Notes: a model not told the origin generated them from the sequence alone. A DNA stretch of 64,000 nt from Peptococcaceae bacterium BICA1-7 (GCA_000802095.1 JUEB01000026.1:558001-622000), one strand, 5' to 3'. Counted from the first letter of the stretch, positions 8,945-18,273 are shown. Numbers and translations are program-made.

Positions 8945-9127
8945 GTCCAGTATGTCCAGCTCAAAGTGAAAGTGGAGCAGTAAAAGTGCGATCAGCAGTT
9001 TTACCGCCACTTTTACAAATCCACGCCGGTTTCCCCCGTTAGCTGACAGAGATGCAAAATCCCACAAAAACATTAGACCGCAAAGCAGTCCGGCCAAAGC
9101 GCATAAAATTGAAATAACAACTTCCAT
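8942..9127 (-). CDS. Small two-TM membrane protein
   Basis: 61 aa from ATG 9127 with AGGGGGTGTTGTT directly before it. Two hydrophobic segments (~3-24 and ~42-54) are joined by a basic loop NGGNRRGFVK. No known motif. The ribosome binding site lies inside a 7-bp hairpin (9132-9159), so translation may be controlled. Function unknown. Confidence 0.6.
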   Translation of the reverse strand: MEVVISILCALAGLLCGLMFLWDFASLSANGGNRRGFVKVAVKLLIALLLLHFHFELDILD

Positions 9128-9131
9128 AACA

Positions 9132-9159
9132 ACACCCCCTGGGAATATATATGGGGTGT
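9132..9159 (-). promoter_or_regulatory. Hairpin that can cover the RBS of the 9127 gene
   Basis: Minus-strand ACACCCC pairs with GGGGTGT, the latter overlapping the Shine-Dalgarno sequence of the small membrane protein gene. The 14-nt loop is AT-rich. Structure read by eye only. Confidence 0.35.
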
Positions 9160-9246
9160 GCTCTGGTATCTATTACAAATTTCTCTGCAAAAATGGATAG
9201 AGATGTCTGGGTTTCTTATGCCCAGGGCTTCCAGTCAGATCTGAGC

Positions 9247-9882
9247 CTAAGTCAGGCCAAGGTTCTCAACAAAGAATCCGGCCACCCTGCCCCCCACCAT
9301 TTCCGACTGACCCCGCCAGAAGTGGTCAGCCCCTTCAATTAGCTCGATTTTCTTGGGACCGGGCATAGTTTCAGCCCCATCGTGAATCAATTGGGCTGAA
9401 ATCAAACTGTCCTCAGATCCGGAGATTATGTATTTGGGCTTCAGGCAGCCCCCTAACGCCCCGTCAGTCATTACCGGGGAAACCGCCGCAATGGCTTTTA
9501 CCAGGCTGCTGCGGTCACCTGCCGCCATGGCCACCATACCCCCAAAAGAATAGCCCGCCATACCAATGCGGCCGGGGTCCACCTCCCTTAGGACGGAGAG
9601 GAATTTCACCGCCGCAAGAGCATCTTCAACCTCTCCCACCCCCTCAGCAAAGGTCCCCATGCTTTGGCCCACTCCCCGGAAATTGAAGCGCAGCGCAGCC
9701 ATGCCTCTGGCAGTGAGAGCCCTGCTAAGCGCCACCACCACACTATTCGCCATATCTCCCCCGTAAAGAGGATGCGGGTGACAGATCACCACCCCCGGAC
9801 AGGCGCCTGTGAATGCGGGCAAATCCAAGCAGGCCTCAAGGGATACCTTATTATTTATTATAGTCACTTTTCGTACAGGCAT
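9247..9882 (-). CDS. Alpha/beta hydrolase, dienelactone-hydrolase-like
   Basis: 211 aa from ATG 9882; the strong GGAGGGAGGTGG lies just upstream, and the in-frame ATG at 9900 precedes that site. Sequence features: HPHPLYGGDMANSVV (oxyanion region), nucleophile elbow GYSFGG (Ser ~106), acidic residue in ISGSEDSLIS, and catalytic His in GADHFWRG. This is the compact cytoplasmic alpha/beta hydrolase group often annotated as 'alpha/beta hydrolase' or 'dienelactone hydrolase family'. Substrate unknown, probably a small ester or thioester. No partner genes. Confidence 0.88.
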   Translation of the reverse strand: MPVRKVTIINNKVSLEACLDLPAFTGACPGVVICHPHPLYGGDMANSVVVALSRALTARGMAALRFNFRGVGQSMGTFAEGVGEVEDALAAVKFLSVLREVDPGRIGMAGYSFGGMVAMAAGDRSSLVKAIAAVSPVMTDGALGGCLKPKYIISGSEDSLISAQLIHDGAETMPGPKKIELIEGADHFWRGQSEMVGGRVAGFFVENLGLT

Positions 9883-9999
9883 TTTACCACCTCCCTCCAA
9901 GGATATTATAATGCCGCCGGCGGTCAGACAAAAAGCTTTTCCTGACTGGCAAACCGACTGGTGAAGGTAAGTCGCCGGGAAAAATATCTCCCGGCGCTG

Positions 10000-11130
10000 T
10001 CAGGGAGACATAACCACCTTTATGCAGTTATCCTGCTTCTGATCAAAAATCTCATAACCTTTTTCACCCTCGTCCAGCTTTATCCGGTGAGTAATGATAT
10101 CGGTGGGGTCTATTTTGCCCTCTTTAACCCACTCAAGAAGTTCACCTGCATAGGCCGTGGCAGGACATTGTCCCATTTTCAGGGTAATGTTGCGGCTAAA
10201 AAAATCCCCCAGTGGAAACTGGTTGTACCTCAGCCCGTAGACACCCACCAGAGCCACCGTACCGCACTTCCTGACAGCCTGGGAGGCCATAATAATGGCT
10301 GACATGGCTCCTCCCTGCAAAAAGAGAGCTGTTTCCAGAAGTTCAAAAACATTCATCTTACCGTCCATGCCCACGCAGTCTATGACCACATCGGTGCCGC
10401 CACCGGTTATTTCCTTTATGTATCCTCCGGTGCTCTCGTGATCTTCAAAATTTATAACCTCTACCTTATTGTGCTTTTTGGCATGGTCCAGTCTGTAGCC
10501 AATATAATCCACGGCAATAACCCTCTCGGCCCCCAAAATCCATGCAAATTTCTGAGCTAAGAGGCCCACCGGCCCGCACCCCAGCACCGTCACAGTGGAG
10601 CCTTCTTTTACCCCCCCGATAAGATTGCCCCAGTATGCGGTGGGAAGAATGTCAGTGAGAAACAATACCTGTTCGTCGCTCAGATCTTCCGGCACCTTCA
10701 GAGGTCCCACATTGGCATAGGGAACCCTTAGATATTCTGCCTGCCCTCCGGCATAACCGCCGTAGGTCTCGCTATAGCCGAAAATCCCCCCGGCCTCTCC
10801 ATGGGGATTGGAATTATTGCACTGGCTATAAAAATGGTGCTCACAGTACCAGCAGCGACCGCAGGCCACCGGAAAGGGGATGATCACCCGGTCCCCCTTT
10901 TTTATTTCGTGAACCTCCGGACCTACCTCCTCGACCAGCCCCATGGCCTCGTGGCCCAGTATGAAATTGGTGGGCATATTAGCCACCAGCCCGTGAATAA
11001 GGTGCAGATCCGATCCACAGATGGCTGTAGAGGTTACTTTTATAATGGCATCGTCAGGCTTCTCAATTTTGGGGTCGTGGACTTCATTTACCTTGACGTC
11101 TTTTACCCCCTGATAGGTAATAGCCCTCAT
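10000..11130 (-). CDS. Zinc-dependent alcohol dehydrogenase, formaldehyde-dehydrogenase-like MDR
   Basis: 376 aa from ATG 11130 (AAAGGAGG seven bases upstream). Medium-chain dehydrogenase: catalytic zinc motif ICGSDLHLIHG and GHEAMGLVEEVG, structural zinc cysteines in CGRCWYCEHHFYSQC, and Rossmann motif VLGCGPVGLLAQ followed by an acidic residue (AVDYIGYR) that favours NAD. The insert after the structural-zinc loop is typical of glutathione-independent formaldehyde dehydrogenase-like ADHs. It oxidises alcohols or reduces aldehydes in the cytoplasm; the true substrate is unknown. It may be transcribed after the YndM-like gene, which ends 13 bp upstream. Confidence 0.9.
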   Translation of the reverse strand: MRAITYQGVKDVKVNEVHDPKIEKPDDAIIKVTSTAICGSDLHLIHGLVANMPTNFILGHEAMGLVEEVGPEVHEIKKGDRVIIPFPVACGRCWYCEHHFYSQCNNSNPHGEAGGIFGYSETYGGYAGGQAEYLRVPYANVGPLKVPEDLSDEQVLFLTDILPTAYWGNLIGGVKEGSTVTVLGCGPVGLLAQKFAWILGAERVIAVDYIGYRLDHAKKHNKVEVINFEDHESTGGYIKEITGGGTDVVIDCVGMDGKMNVFELLETALFLQGGAMSAIIMASQAVRKCGTVALVGVYGLRYNQFPLGDFFSRNITLKMGQCPATAYAGELLEWVKEGKIDPTDIITHRIKLDEGEKGYEIFDQKQDNCIKVVMSP

Positions 11131-11143
11131 GGCCAAGCCTCCT

Positions 11144-11515
11144 TTAGTCCCTGTCCCCTATGCCGGGGCCCATAGAATCGGCAGATACCAACCTTTTAAG
11201 ATAGGGGTGATAAACCATCCCCTCAACTATAACTACCGCCACAGCAACATAAATAATTGTTCTGAACTCTATAAATATACCTACAGACCTTACGGCCCAC
11301 AGCAGCACCTCGGCAATAACCCCGTCGGCGGCGGCGGCCAATGCATTACCCGTCCGGGGCAGAATGTAAACATCTCCGGCATAGGACACAGCGGCCAGTA
11401 AAACTGCTATAGTCAGCGCCGTACCCCAGCCAAGCCTTCCGGACAGCAGGAGAATTATAAAAACCAGGGGAACGTTCAAAAGTGCCTTAAAAGAAAATGT
11501 TTTCAGATGCCCCAA
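11144..11515 (-). CDS. DUF2512 / YndM-like four-TM membrane protein
   Basis: 123 aa from TTG 11515, chosen because AAGGAGG lies nine bases upstream; a longer frame from ATG 11551 would place that site inside the gene. Four hydrophobic segments (ALLNVPLVFIILLL, LTIAVLLAAVSYAGDVYILP, DGVIAEVLLWAVRSVGIFI, IIYVAVAVVIVEGMVYH) match the DUF2512 family, found mainly in spore-forming Firmicutes. Function unknown. It lies 13 bp upstream of the alcohol dehydrogenase. Confidence 0.82.
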   Translation of the reverse strand: MGHLKTFSFKALLNVPLVFIILLLSGRLGWGTALTIAVLLAAVSYAGDVYILPRTGNALAAAADGVIAEVLLWAVRSVGIFIEFRTIIYVAVAVVIVEGMVYHPYLKRLVSADSMGPGIGDRD

Positions 11516-11680
11516 TATGATCAACCTCCTTACCGTATTATTCTTTCTCATTACAGGATTATAATGCAGCAGTTCGAGAGCAAAGAAGAAAATTGGGGCG
11601 TTTGCCGTTCAACACAGTTGCATAAAACAACTAAACCCGGGGACAATATATTCGGAAATTTATCAAAAGGAGATGAAAAT

Positions 11681-11929
11681 ATGAACCAGCATATTCACTG
11701 CATTGTTAACGACTGCCATTACTGGAACCAGGGAAACAAGTGTGTTGCCAATGAAATACTGGTGTCCACCGATGAGTTTGGAGCCAGCAAGCCAGACCGG
11801 GTTGACGCCGCCATGGCCAAGCAGCTTACTCCCATGACAGCCGGGAACTGCATGGCCACCTGCTGCAAGACTTATATTACCAAGGGTTCCGATAAGATTA
11901 ACGCTGACAATGTGACCAGAATGTCCTAG
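11681..11929 (+). CDS. DUF1540 small cysteine-rich protein
   Basis: 82 aa from ATG 11681 with AAGGAGATG upstream. The N-terminal motif HCIVNDCHYWNQGNKCVANEI, with three spaced Cys, and a second cluster CMATCCKTY are the DUF1540 pattern, probably metal-binding. This family is frequent in spore-forming clostridia and has no known biochemical role. It is monocistronic and followed by a strong terminator. Confidence 0.88.
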   Translation: MNQHIHCIVNDCHYWNQGNKCVANEILVSTDEFGASKPDRVDAAMAKQLTPMTAGNCMATCCKTYITKGSDKINADNVTRMS

Positions 11930-11963
11930 TCGAAAAACTATTGTGTGTTTATTCAAATGCCCT

Positions 11964-11992
11964 GGGCCGGATCAATATCCGGCCCTTTTCTT
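11964..11992 (+). terminator. Rho-independent terminator
   Basis: Perfect 9-bp stem GGGCCGGAT / ATCCGGCCC with a 4-nt loop, then TTTTCTT. Confidence 0.9.
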
Positions 11993-12152
11993 ATACCCTT
12001 TTCGGGCGCTAAAAATAAAATAAGGCATATCTGTTAGTATAAGGGAGGTAAACCGGAAAAAACATTGAAATAATAATTAGTCGATTTTTGTCCATTACAG
12101 TAAATATATACCTAATATTTTTGAATAATTGGAATAAAGAGGGCGATATCAT

Positions 12153-13733
12153 ATGGAAAAACAGAATAAAACTGCCAAATCAGTAACACTGGTGGGATAC
12201 CTGAGCAAAACACTGTCCATCGTACTTCCCTTTGCCCTGCTGATATCCTGGATGACCGGGGCACTGATAGGCATTGAGAAGGCAAAACTGATGCCCTACC
12301 TGATCACAAACACCACTATCGCATTTCTACTGGTACTTATGGCCAGCACCAGGAATTATTTAAGATACGTGAAGCCATCAATACACATAATAGAGGTACT
12401 ACAGGGTATCGTCAGTGAATGCGATCTTACCCGCAGAATGTCCATCAATGCCCGGGGTGAGCTGGGGGCCCTGGGAAAACACCTGAACAGGTTTGTGGAA
12501 AAGATGCAGGTAATCATTAAAAACATTTCCGATACCACAGTTTCACTAAACAGAGCTTCAGCAGAACTGCAGGATGTTGCTAACGCCATGGCCGCCACAA
12601 GCCAGGAAACAAGCTCCCAGACCAGCCTGGTAAGGGAAACAGTGCAAAGAATAACTTCCATACTGTCCGAAAATGCGGGGGCACTGTCCGGCTCCAGTAA
12701 AGACCTGAGCGCTGTTTCATCTTCGGTAAAGGAGATGTCAGGAACTATCAGAAACCTGGCCTCAGCCACCGGGCAAACCTCAGCGATGGTGGCGCAGGTG
12801 ACCGATATGGTGGCTCAGATTTCAGTCAGCATAAACAGTGTGTCAGACTCGGCCATGGACGTTTCCGGTTCCGTAAGCAGCGTTGCCGGATCGGTAAGAG
12901 AAATAGACAGCTCATTAAATGAAATAGCCAGAAACTGCGGGCGGTCCATTCAAATAACCGCCGGGGCTGAGGAGAGCACCAGAAGCGCAAACACAATCAT
13001 TGGTGTCTTAAGCGAATCCTCCAGGGAGATAGGCAAGATTGTAAATGTGATTAATGATATAGCTGAGCAGACCAACATGCTGGCTCTAAACGCCGCCATT
13101 GAGGCCGCAGGGGCTGGCGAGGCCGGCAAAGGATTTACTGTAGTGGCCCATGAGGTAAAGGATCTGTCCAGGCAGACCTCGGAGGCCACCCATGAAATAA
13201 GCAGACGTATCGAGGCAATACAGCTTAACGTGTCAGGGGCTGTGAAGGCTGTGGAAACCATTTCAGGTGTAATTGAAGAGGTTACCGGTATTACCAATAC
13301 CATAGCTTCAGCCGTAACCGAGCAGTCAGCTACAACTGGTGAAATATCGAAAGCGGTGGCCAAGGTGGCTGAAAATGCCAGCCATATAACCATGGAAATA
13401 GGGGATATCGCCTCCAAGACACAGAAAGCCACCGAAAGCATTGCCGAGGCCTCAAGGGGTGTACGGGAAATTGCCTCTTCGGCGGTAGCAATATCAACCA
13501 CTTTCGATTATGTTTCAGAGAATACCGCCAGGGCAACCTCAAGAATTAAGGAAGTTTCAGATACATTAATTGATATATCGCTAAAAGCAAAGGATATTTC
13601 ACTAAACATACAGGAAATTAATACAGCATCTTCGGAAAACGCCTCTTCTGCTAACAATACCAGTTCCTCAGCCAGTGTACTTACAGGGATTGCCCAGCAG
13701 CTGGGCATTCTGGTAAAACAGTTTAACATATGA
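12153..13733 (+). CDS. Methyl-accepting chemotaxis protein without a large sensor domain
   Basis: 526 aa. Two TM helices (~16-38 and ~47-66) are separated by only a few residues, so there is no extracellular ligand domain. A HAMP-like linker (~75-125) and a long coiled-coil signalling domain follow. The hairpin tip reads [32 protein letters not shown], where the usual EAARAGE is EAAGAGE. The tail ends in GIAQQLGILVKQFNI, with no CheR-binding pentapeptide. It probably senses intracellular or membrane-state signals. GAGGGCG lies before ATG 12153. It has a terminator downstream shared with the convergent deacetylase gene. Confidence 0.9.
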   Translation: MEKQNKTAKSVTLVGYLSKTLSIVLPFALLISWMTGALIGIEKAKLMPYLITNTTIAFLLVLMASTRNYLRYVKPSIHIIEVLQGIVSECDLTRRMSINARGELGALGKHLNRFVEKMQVIIKNISDTTVSLNRASAELQDVANAMAATSQETSSQTSLVRETVQRITSILSENAGALSGSSKDLSAVSSSVKEMSGTIRNLASATGQTSAMVAQVTDMVAQISVSINSVSDSAMDVSGSVSSVAGSVREIDSSLNEIARNCGRSIQITAGAEESTRSANTIIGVLSESSREIGKIVNVINDIAEQTNMLALNAAIEAAGAGEAGKGFTVVAHEVKDLSRQTSEATHEISRRIEAIQLNVSGAVKAVETISGVIEEVTGITNTIASAVTEQSATTGEISKAVAKVAENASHITMEIGDIASKTQKATESIAEASRGVREIASSAVAISTTFDYVSENTARATSRIKEVSDTLIDISLKAKDISLNIQEINTASSENASSANNTSSSASVLTGIAQQLGILVKQFNI

Positions 13734-13748
13734 CATAATCCTTTATGC

Positions 13749-13778
13749 ATAAAAAGCCCCGGTGCTTTCACCGGGGCT
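13749..13778. terminator. Bidirectional terminator
   Basis: AAAAAGCCCCGGTG / CACCGGGGCT. On the minus strand the stem is followed by TTTTT. The stop codon of the 13768-14907 gene (13768-13770) lies in the loop and stem of this hairpin. It serves both convergent genes. Confidence 0.85.
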
Positions 13779-14907
13779 CTGGCAAACCCGCCGCCCCATA
13801 ATCATCCCGGTAACCGCTCCTGCCCAATAGCTCGGACACAGTTAAAAAAGTATAGCCCTGAGACTTAAGTGTGTATATAATTTCAGGAAGGGCTTTTAGG
13901 GTGGCATCCAGGTTGACCCCTGCGGAGTGCATAAGTATTATGGAACCCCGTTTTGTATCAGCCAGTGTGCTGGCCAGTATGCTGTCTGCGGACCTGGAAT
14001 ACCAGTCCAGGGAGTCGGAGTTCCACATAATGGATGTGTACCCCAGTGCCGCTATCTCCTTCATTACGACAGGAGAAAGCCCCCCGTAGGGTGGGCGAAA
14101 CATAAGGGGCTCCATTGCCAGCACATTCCGGAAGGATGAAGCGGTCTGATCCAGCTCGCTCAATATCTGGTCCCGGTTAAGATTTTTTAAATTGCTGTGG
14201 GACCAGCCGTGCCCGGCAACCTGGTGGCCGCCGGCAACCAGGTTTTCAACCACCCCGGGATGCTTTTCAATAAGTGAACCAACCAGAAAGAATGTGCCCT
14301 TTATATGTTGACTGTCAAGTATGTTCATTATCTGTGGTGTGTATTTGTCATCGGGGCCATCGTCAAAGGTAAGCGCTACCGCCTTTTTATCCCCGGGCCC
14401 TCTTACCGCAATTATCCCGGGATACTCCGCCGCCAGTCCGGACAGGGTGTATCCTGGATCTACCTTGACAGTTTTCTTGGCTGCTGGAGAAGACTTTAGT
14501 ACAGGACTCTCCACCTCTTTTGAGGGTGGGATGATCAAAATCTGCCCGGGGAATAACTTTTCTCTCTCCAAATCGTTGTAGGAGGCCAGTGTACCGGGAC
14601 TTATTCCGAAGAGGACTGCTATTGACTCCAGGCTCTCCCCGGGGCTTACCAAATGCTTTTCTCCCAATCTCGCTTCGGGAACTACCAGCACTTGTCCGGG
14701 AAATAGAGTATAGGGCTTTTCCATAAAGGGGTTGACGGCTAAAAGTCTGTCCAGGCTCAGGCTATATTCCAGAGCAATGGCGTCGAGGGTCTGACCCTGT
14801 TGAACCAGGTGCACCCTGCCGGCCAATGCCGGTGTTGCAGCCATGATCAAGAATAACAAAAGAGCAGCTGAAGTGATCATTCTGCATATATTATTCCTTA
14901 TAATCAT
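13768..14907 (-). CDS. Secreted polysaccharide deacetylase with two LysM domains
   Basis: 379 aa from ATG 14907 (GGAGG eight bases upstream; an earlier in-frame ATG at 14922 lacks one). Signal peptide ~1-30 (ATPALAG). LysM 1 at ~32-78 (VQQGQTLDAIALEYSLSL...FPGQVLVVP) and LysM 2 at ~85-128 (VSPGESLESIAVLFGIS...FPGQILIIP) bind peptidoglycan. The NodB-like carbohydrate esterase family 4 domain has TFDDGP (catalytic Asp and first metal Asp), HGWSHSNL (metal His pair), FRPPYGG and a late ILMHS. It is likely a peptidoglycan or chitooligosaccharide N-deacetylase acting in the wall or spore cortex (compare PdaA). It ends inside its own terminator. Confidence 0.92.
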   Translation of the reverse strand: MIIRNNICRMITSAALLLFLIMAATPALAGRVHLVQQGQTLDAIALEYSLSLDRLLAVNPFMEKPYTLFPGQVLVVPEARLGEKHLVSPGESLESIAVLFGISPGTLASYNDLEREKLFPGQILIIPPSKEVESPVLKSSPAAKKTVKVDPGYTLSGLAAEYPGIIAVRGPGDKKAVALTFDDGPDDKYTPQIMNILDSQHIKGTFFLVGSLIEKHPGVVENLVAGGHQVAGHGWSHSNLKNLNRDQILSELDQTASSFRNVLAMEPLMFRPPYGGLSPVVMKEIAALGYTSIMWNSDSLDWYSRSADSILASTLADTKRGSIILMHSAGVNLDATLKALPEIIYTLKSQGYTFLTVSELLGRSGYRDDYGAAGLPEPR

Positions 14908-15115
14908 TTCTTCCTCCAACATGTTTTTATCCGGATTCAGCGCCTATATCTATTCACCGGCAACATAGCTAATCCTTCTGGGAAAAAGTGGCATCCCCAC
15001 AAGTCCGGAAATACGCCGGGGTGATGATTTATTACCTTTAGATTGACAAAAGCCTATTCCTGTTTTGAAAGAATCAATCTAAGGGAAGAGAATTATATAT
15101 TTGGGATGTGGTGCT

Positions 15116-17215
15116 ATGAAGGACGCTCATAACCCCTGCCTGACAAGGCATAAAGAGATGGCCGAAGAGAGTGTTGGCAGGTTAGAGGAGACCAGCAGCC
15201 GGCCCGGCACAGAAAAATCAGTGCCCGGGCAGACCGGGGAAAGACTTCGCAGAAGAAACAGAATGCTGGGGGTGCTTTCCGGGTCGGTGGCCCGGTATGT
15301 AAATTTTCCTTTTGCAAACATTGATTACCAGATGATCGCCGATCATCTGCGGGAAATAACTGAAGCCTCGGTTGTACTGGTGCACTCCTATGACGACACC
15401 GGCATCTATAACACTACCGAAGCTGTTGCCGCACCCCGGGACTTAGTGATCAAAGGTATAAAATGCCTGGGCTATAACCCTGTGGGGAGAAAGTGGATTG
15501 CCTACAGGCTGATCAATAAGCAGGACAATTACGAAAGGCTGATCAGGGTAAAGAATCTGGAGGAGCTGGTTAAGGAGCAGATTCCTGCCGAAATCTGCAG
15601 GCAGCTGGTATCTTCTTTAAACTGCGGTGATATATATACCGTGAAGCTGGTCCACCAGGGCAGAGTTTTTGGTGATACTGTTATAGTCATGCCGGCAGGC
15701 AAGAGCCTGCTGGAAAAGGACATAGTGGAGCTGTTCACCGGCATAGTTGCCACCACCATATTAAGAAAAAACACCGAAAAAGAATTACTGGAAAGCCGGC
15801 AGCGCTACCATCATCTTATAGAACACTCACGGGATGCTATTTTTTTGGCCAGTCCCCAGGGTGATCACCTAGATGTTAACCCGGCTGCCTGCCTTATGCT
15901 GGGCTATAAAAAAGATGATCTACTTAAGATGAGAGTTAAGGATATTATATTTCCAGTAGAGTCAGAATTGCGATTATTTGAAAAAATGATCGATCAGGGC
16001 TTTTTTTTCGGTGAGATTAAACTGAAATCCATTGATGGGAGAATAATCCCGGCGGAAATAAACGCCACCCTCCTTCCGGACGGCAATTACCTCGGAGCTG
16101 TGCGGGATATTACAGAGCGCAAACAGGTTGAGGGCTCACTTAGGAGCAGTGAGTCCTTCCTTAAGGATATTTTCGAGAGCATACAGGACAGCCTTTTTGT
16201 TATTGATATAGAATATAACCTTATACGCACCAACAAAAAGGTCGATCATAAGTATAAACATGAAGCACCCCTGATTGGGAAAAAGTGCTACCGGGTATTT
16301 CATGGGTCAGACGTTGTCTGTAGCGACTGCCCTGCCCTGCAGGTCTATGAAACAGGAGAGTCCGCCCAGGCTGTAAAGTCACGGAAAAATTCCGGGGGAC
16401 AGGTTACAGCCTGGATAGACCTATACTACCACCCATTTGTTGATGCCTCTTCCGGAATGGCCAGAGGAGTAATAATTTACGCCCGTAATGTGACCGAAAA
16501 ACTAAGAATGGAACATGAAATGGCCCGTTTGGACAGGCTTAATCTTATAGGTGAAATGGCCGCCAGCCTGGGTCATGAAATAAGAAACCCCCTGACCACT
16601 GTCCGGGGATTTCTTCAGATGCTCAGCTCCAAAGAAAATTGTTTAGGCTACAATACCTATTTTAGATTAATGATTGAAGAGCTTGACCGGGCAAATTCCA
16701 TCATAACTGATTTTCTTTCCCTGGGCGGGGTTACCCCACTGGAATTAAAGCAGCAGAATCTTGTCTCAATAATAAAAACACTGCTGCCTCTAATCAGGGC
16801 CGATGCCATAAATTCCGGCAAGCAGGTGAAAGCCCTGTACGGGGATACACCAGATATTCCCTTAAACGAAAAAGAAATACGGCAGCTGGTGCTCAATCTG
16901 GTCAGAAACGGTCTGGAGGCCATGAGCCCCGGCGGAGTTTTGACCATCAGCATATATGAAGAAGAGAGTCAGATAATTCTGTCGGTGCAAGACCAGGGCC
17001 CGGGAATAGCCCCCGAACTGCTGGAAAAAATATGGTCTCCCTTTTTCACCACCAAGGACAACGGCACCGGGCTGGGGCTTGCCGTCTGCTACAGTATAAT
17101 TAACAGGCACAAGGCCTCCATAAGCGTAGAAACCGGGCCCGGCGGATCGACTTTTATAGCAAGGTTTAATGTATTCCCCCCGGTTAATGAAAGCCTATTG
17201 GATAGTATTGATTAG
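15116..17215 (+). CDS. PAS-domain sensor histidine kinase, cytoplasmic, sporulation-kinase-like
   Basis: 699 aa from ATG 15116 (GGTG just upstream; an alternative TTG at 15101 would add five residues). The first ~230 residues have no membrane segment and are GAF-like. PAS 1 is at ~235-345 and PAS 2 at ~350-470; PAS 2 carries Cys residues (GKKCYRVFHGSDVVCSDCPA) that could bind a cofactor. HisKA has LIGEMAASLGHEIRNPLTTVRGF (phospho-His) and HATPase has LVLNLVRNGLEAM, DQGPGIAPE and TTKDNGTGLGLAV. No response regulator is adjacent, so it is an orphan kinase. In spore formers such kinases often feed Spo0F or Spo0A, which is an inference here. Confidence 0.88.
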   Translation: MKDAHNPCLTRHKEMAEESVGRLEETSSRPGTEKSVPGQTGERLRRRNRMLGVLSGSVARYVNFPFANIDYQMIADHLREITEASVVLVHSYDDTGIYNTTEAVAAPRDLVIKGIKCLGYNPVGRKWIAYRLINKQDNYERLIRVKNLEELVKEQIPAEICRQLVSSLNCGDIYTVKLVHQGRVFGDTVIVMPAGKSLLEKDIVELFTGIVATTILRKNTEKELLESRQRYHHLIEHSRDAIFLASPQGDHLDVNPAACLMLGYKKDDLLKMRVKDIIFPVESELRLFEKMIDQGFFFGEIKLKSIDGRIIPAEINATLLPDGNYLGAVRDITERKQVEGSLRSSESFLKDIFESIQDSLFVIDIEYNLIRTNKKVDHKYKHEAPLIGKKCYRVFHGSDVVCSDCPALQVYETGESAQAVKSRKNSGGQVTAWIDLYYHPFVDASSGMARGVIIYARNVTEKLRMEHEMARLDRLNLIGEMAASLGHEIRNPLTTVRGFLQMLSSKENCLGYNTYFRLMIEELDRANSIITDFLSLGGVTPLELKQQNLVSIIKTLLPLIRADAINSGKQVKALYGDTPDIPLNEKEIRQLVLNLVRNGLEAMSPGGVLTISIYEEESQIILSVQDQGPGIAPELLEKIWSPFFTTKDNGTGLGLAVCYSIINRHKASISVETGPGGSTFIARFNVFPPVNESLLDSID

Positions 17216-17261
17216 AAATTTCCTGACATATCCCCTTAGCGCCGTAAGAGTATGTCGGCCC

Positions 17262-17687
17262 CTAGTCAAAAAGGCCGGCATACTCTGTATAGCCTTCCCT
17301 CTCCAGGTCCTCCTTCGGTATAAAGCGAAGGGAGGCCGAGTTTATGCAGTAGCGCAGGCCCCCTGGGGCCGGGCCGTCGCTGAACACATGGCCCAGGTGC
17401 GAGTCTGCCCCCCTGCTCCTCACCTCAGTGCGAACCATGTTGTGGCTTTGGTCTTTCTTTTCCATCACGTTTTCAGCCCGTAGCGGCCTGTTGAAGCTTG
17501 GCCAGCCGCAGCCGGAATCAAATTTGTCCTTTGAGCTGAAAAGGGGTTCACCTGACACTATATCCACATAAATTCCCTCCCGGCTATTATCCCAGTACAG
17601 GTTGCGGAAAGGGGGCTCGGTGCCGTTTTTTTGGGTAACCTCGTACTGATCGGCAGTAAGCCTCTTTTTCAATGCTTCTCTGTCCAT
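17262..17687 (-). CDS. msrB: Peptide-methionine (R)-S-oxide reductase MsrB
   Basis: 141 aa from ATG 17687, with GGGGAGGG upstream; the in-frame start at 17702 precedes that site. [18 protein letters not shown] and the catalytic Cys in [13 protein letters not shown] are diagnostic. The CxxC zinc-binding pairs of some MsrBs are absent, so this is the non-zinc type. It reduces methionine-R-sulfoxide. It overlaps the end of msrA by 19 bp and is surely co-translated. A hairpin at 17248-17285 surrounds its stop codon but lacks a T run. Confidence 0.95.
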   Translation of the reverse strand: MDREALKKRLTADQYEVTQKNGTEPPFRNLYWDNSREGIYVDIVSGEPLFSSKDKFDSGCGWPSFNRPLRAENVMEKKDQSHNMVRTEVRSRGADSHLGHVFSDGPAPGGLRYCINSASLRFIPKEDLEREGYTEYAGLFD

Positions 17688-18235
17688 TTTTCCCTCCCCC
17701 ACTGTTCTTTGATGAAGCCATCTCTCCCTGACCCGCTCCTGTAAAGGCTGTAATGTATGGGGTTCTTCTGGTGGTAGTCCTGGTGATATTCCTCCGCCGG
17801 GTAAAAAGCTGCGGCCGGTAATATGTCGGTGGCCACCGGCATCCTGAAGCGTCCGCTTTCATCCAGGGCTTTTTTTGATTCTACCGCCATTTTTCTCTGC
17901 CCGTCATTGTGATAAAATATAGCCGTTTTATAAGGGGCCCCCCTATCGTGGAACTGTCCTCCCTGGTCGGTGGGGTCTATCTGACGCCAAAAAATATCCA
18001 AAAGCATCTCATATCCCAGCCCCGCCGGGTCGAAAGTAACCTGAACAGCCTCATAGTGCCCGGTACTGCCCGAGCAGACCTCCTGGTAGGTGGGATTTTC
18101 ACTGTGCCCCCCGGTATAGCCTGATACCACCTTCACTACACCCTCTGTCTCTGAAAAGGGCTTTACCATGCACCAGAAACATCCGCCTGCAAAGGTGGCC
18201 AGCTCATATCGGCCCCCACCTTCAGTCACCCCCAT
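17669..18235 (-). CDS. msrA: Peptide-methionine (S)-S-oxide reductase MsrA
   Basis: 188 aa from ATG 18235 with AGGGGGTGG upstream. The catalytic motif GGCFWCM is near residue 20, followed by [29 protein letters not shown] and [13 protein letters not shown], all canonical. It repairs methionine-S-sulfoxide in oxidised proteins. It forms a two-gene operon with msrB. These genes show that this anaerobe invests in oxidative damage repair. Confidence 0.96.
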   Translation of the reverse strand: MGVTEGGGRYELATFAGGCFWCMVKPFSETEGVVKVVSGYTGGHSENPTYQEVCSGSTGHYEAVQVTFDPAGLGYEMLLDIFWRQIDPTDQGGQFHDRGAPYKTAIFYHNDGQRKMAVESKKALDESGRFRMPVATDILPAAAFYPAEEYHQDYHQKNPIHYSLYRSGSGRDGFIKEQWGREKWTEKH

Positions 18236-18273
18236 AAAACCACCCCCTAAAAAAGCTAATTATAAAGGGAAAT

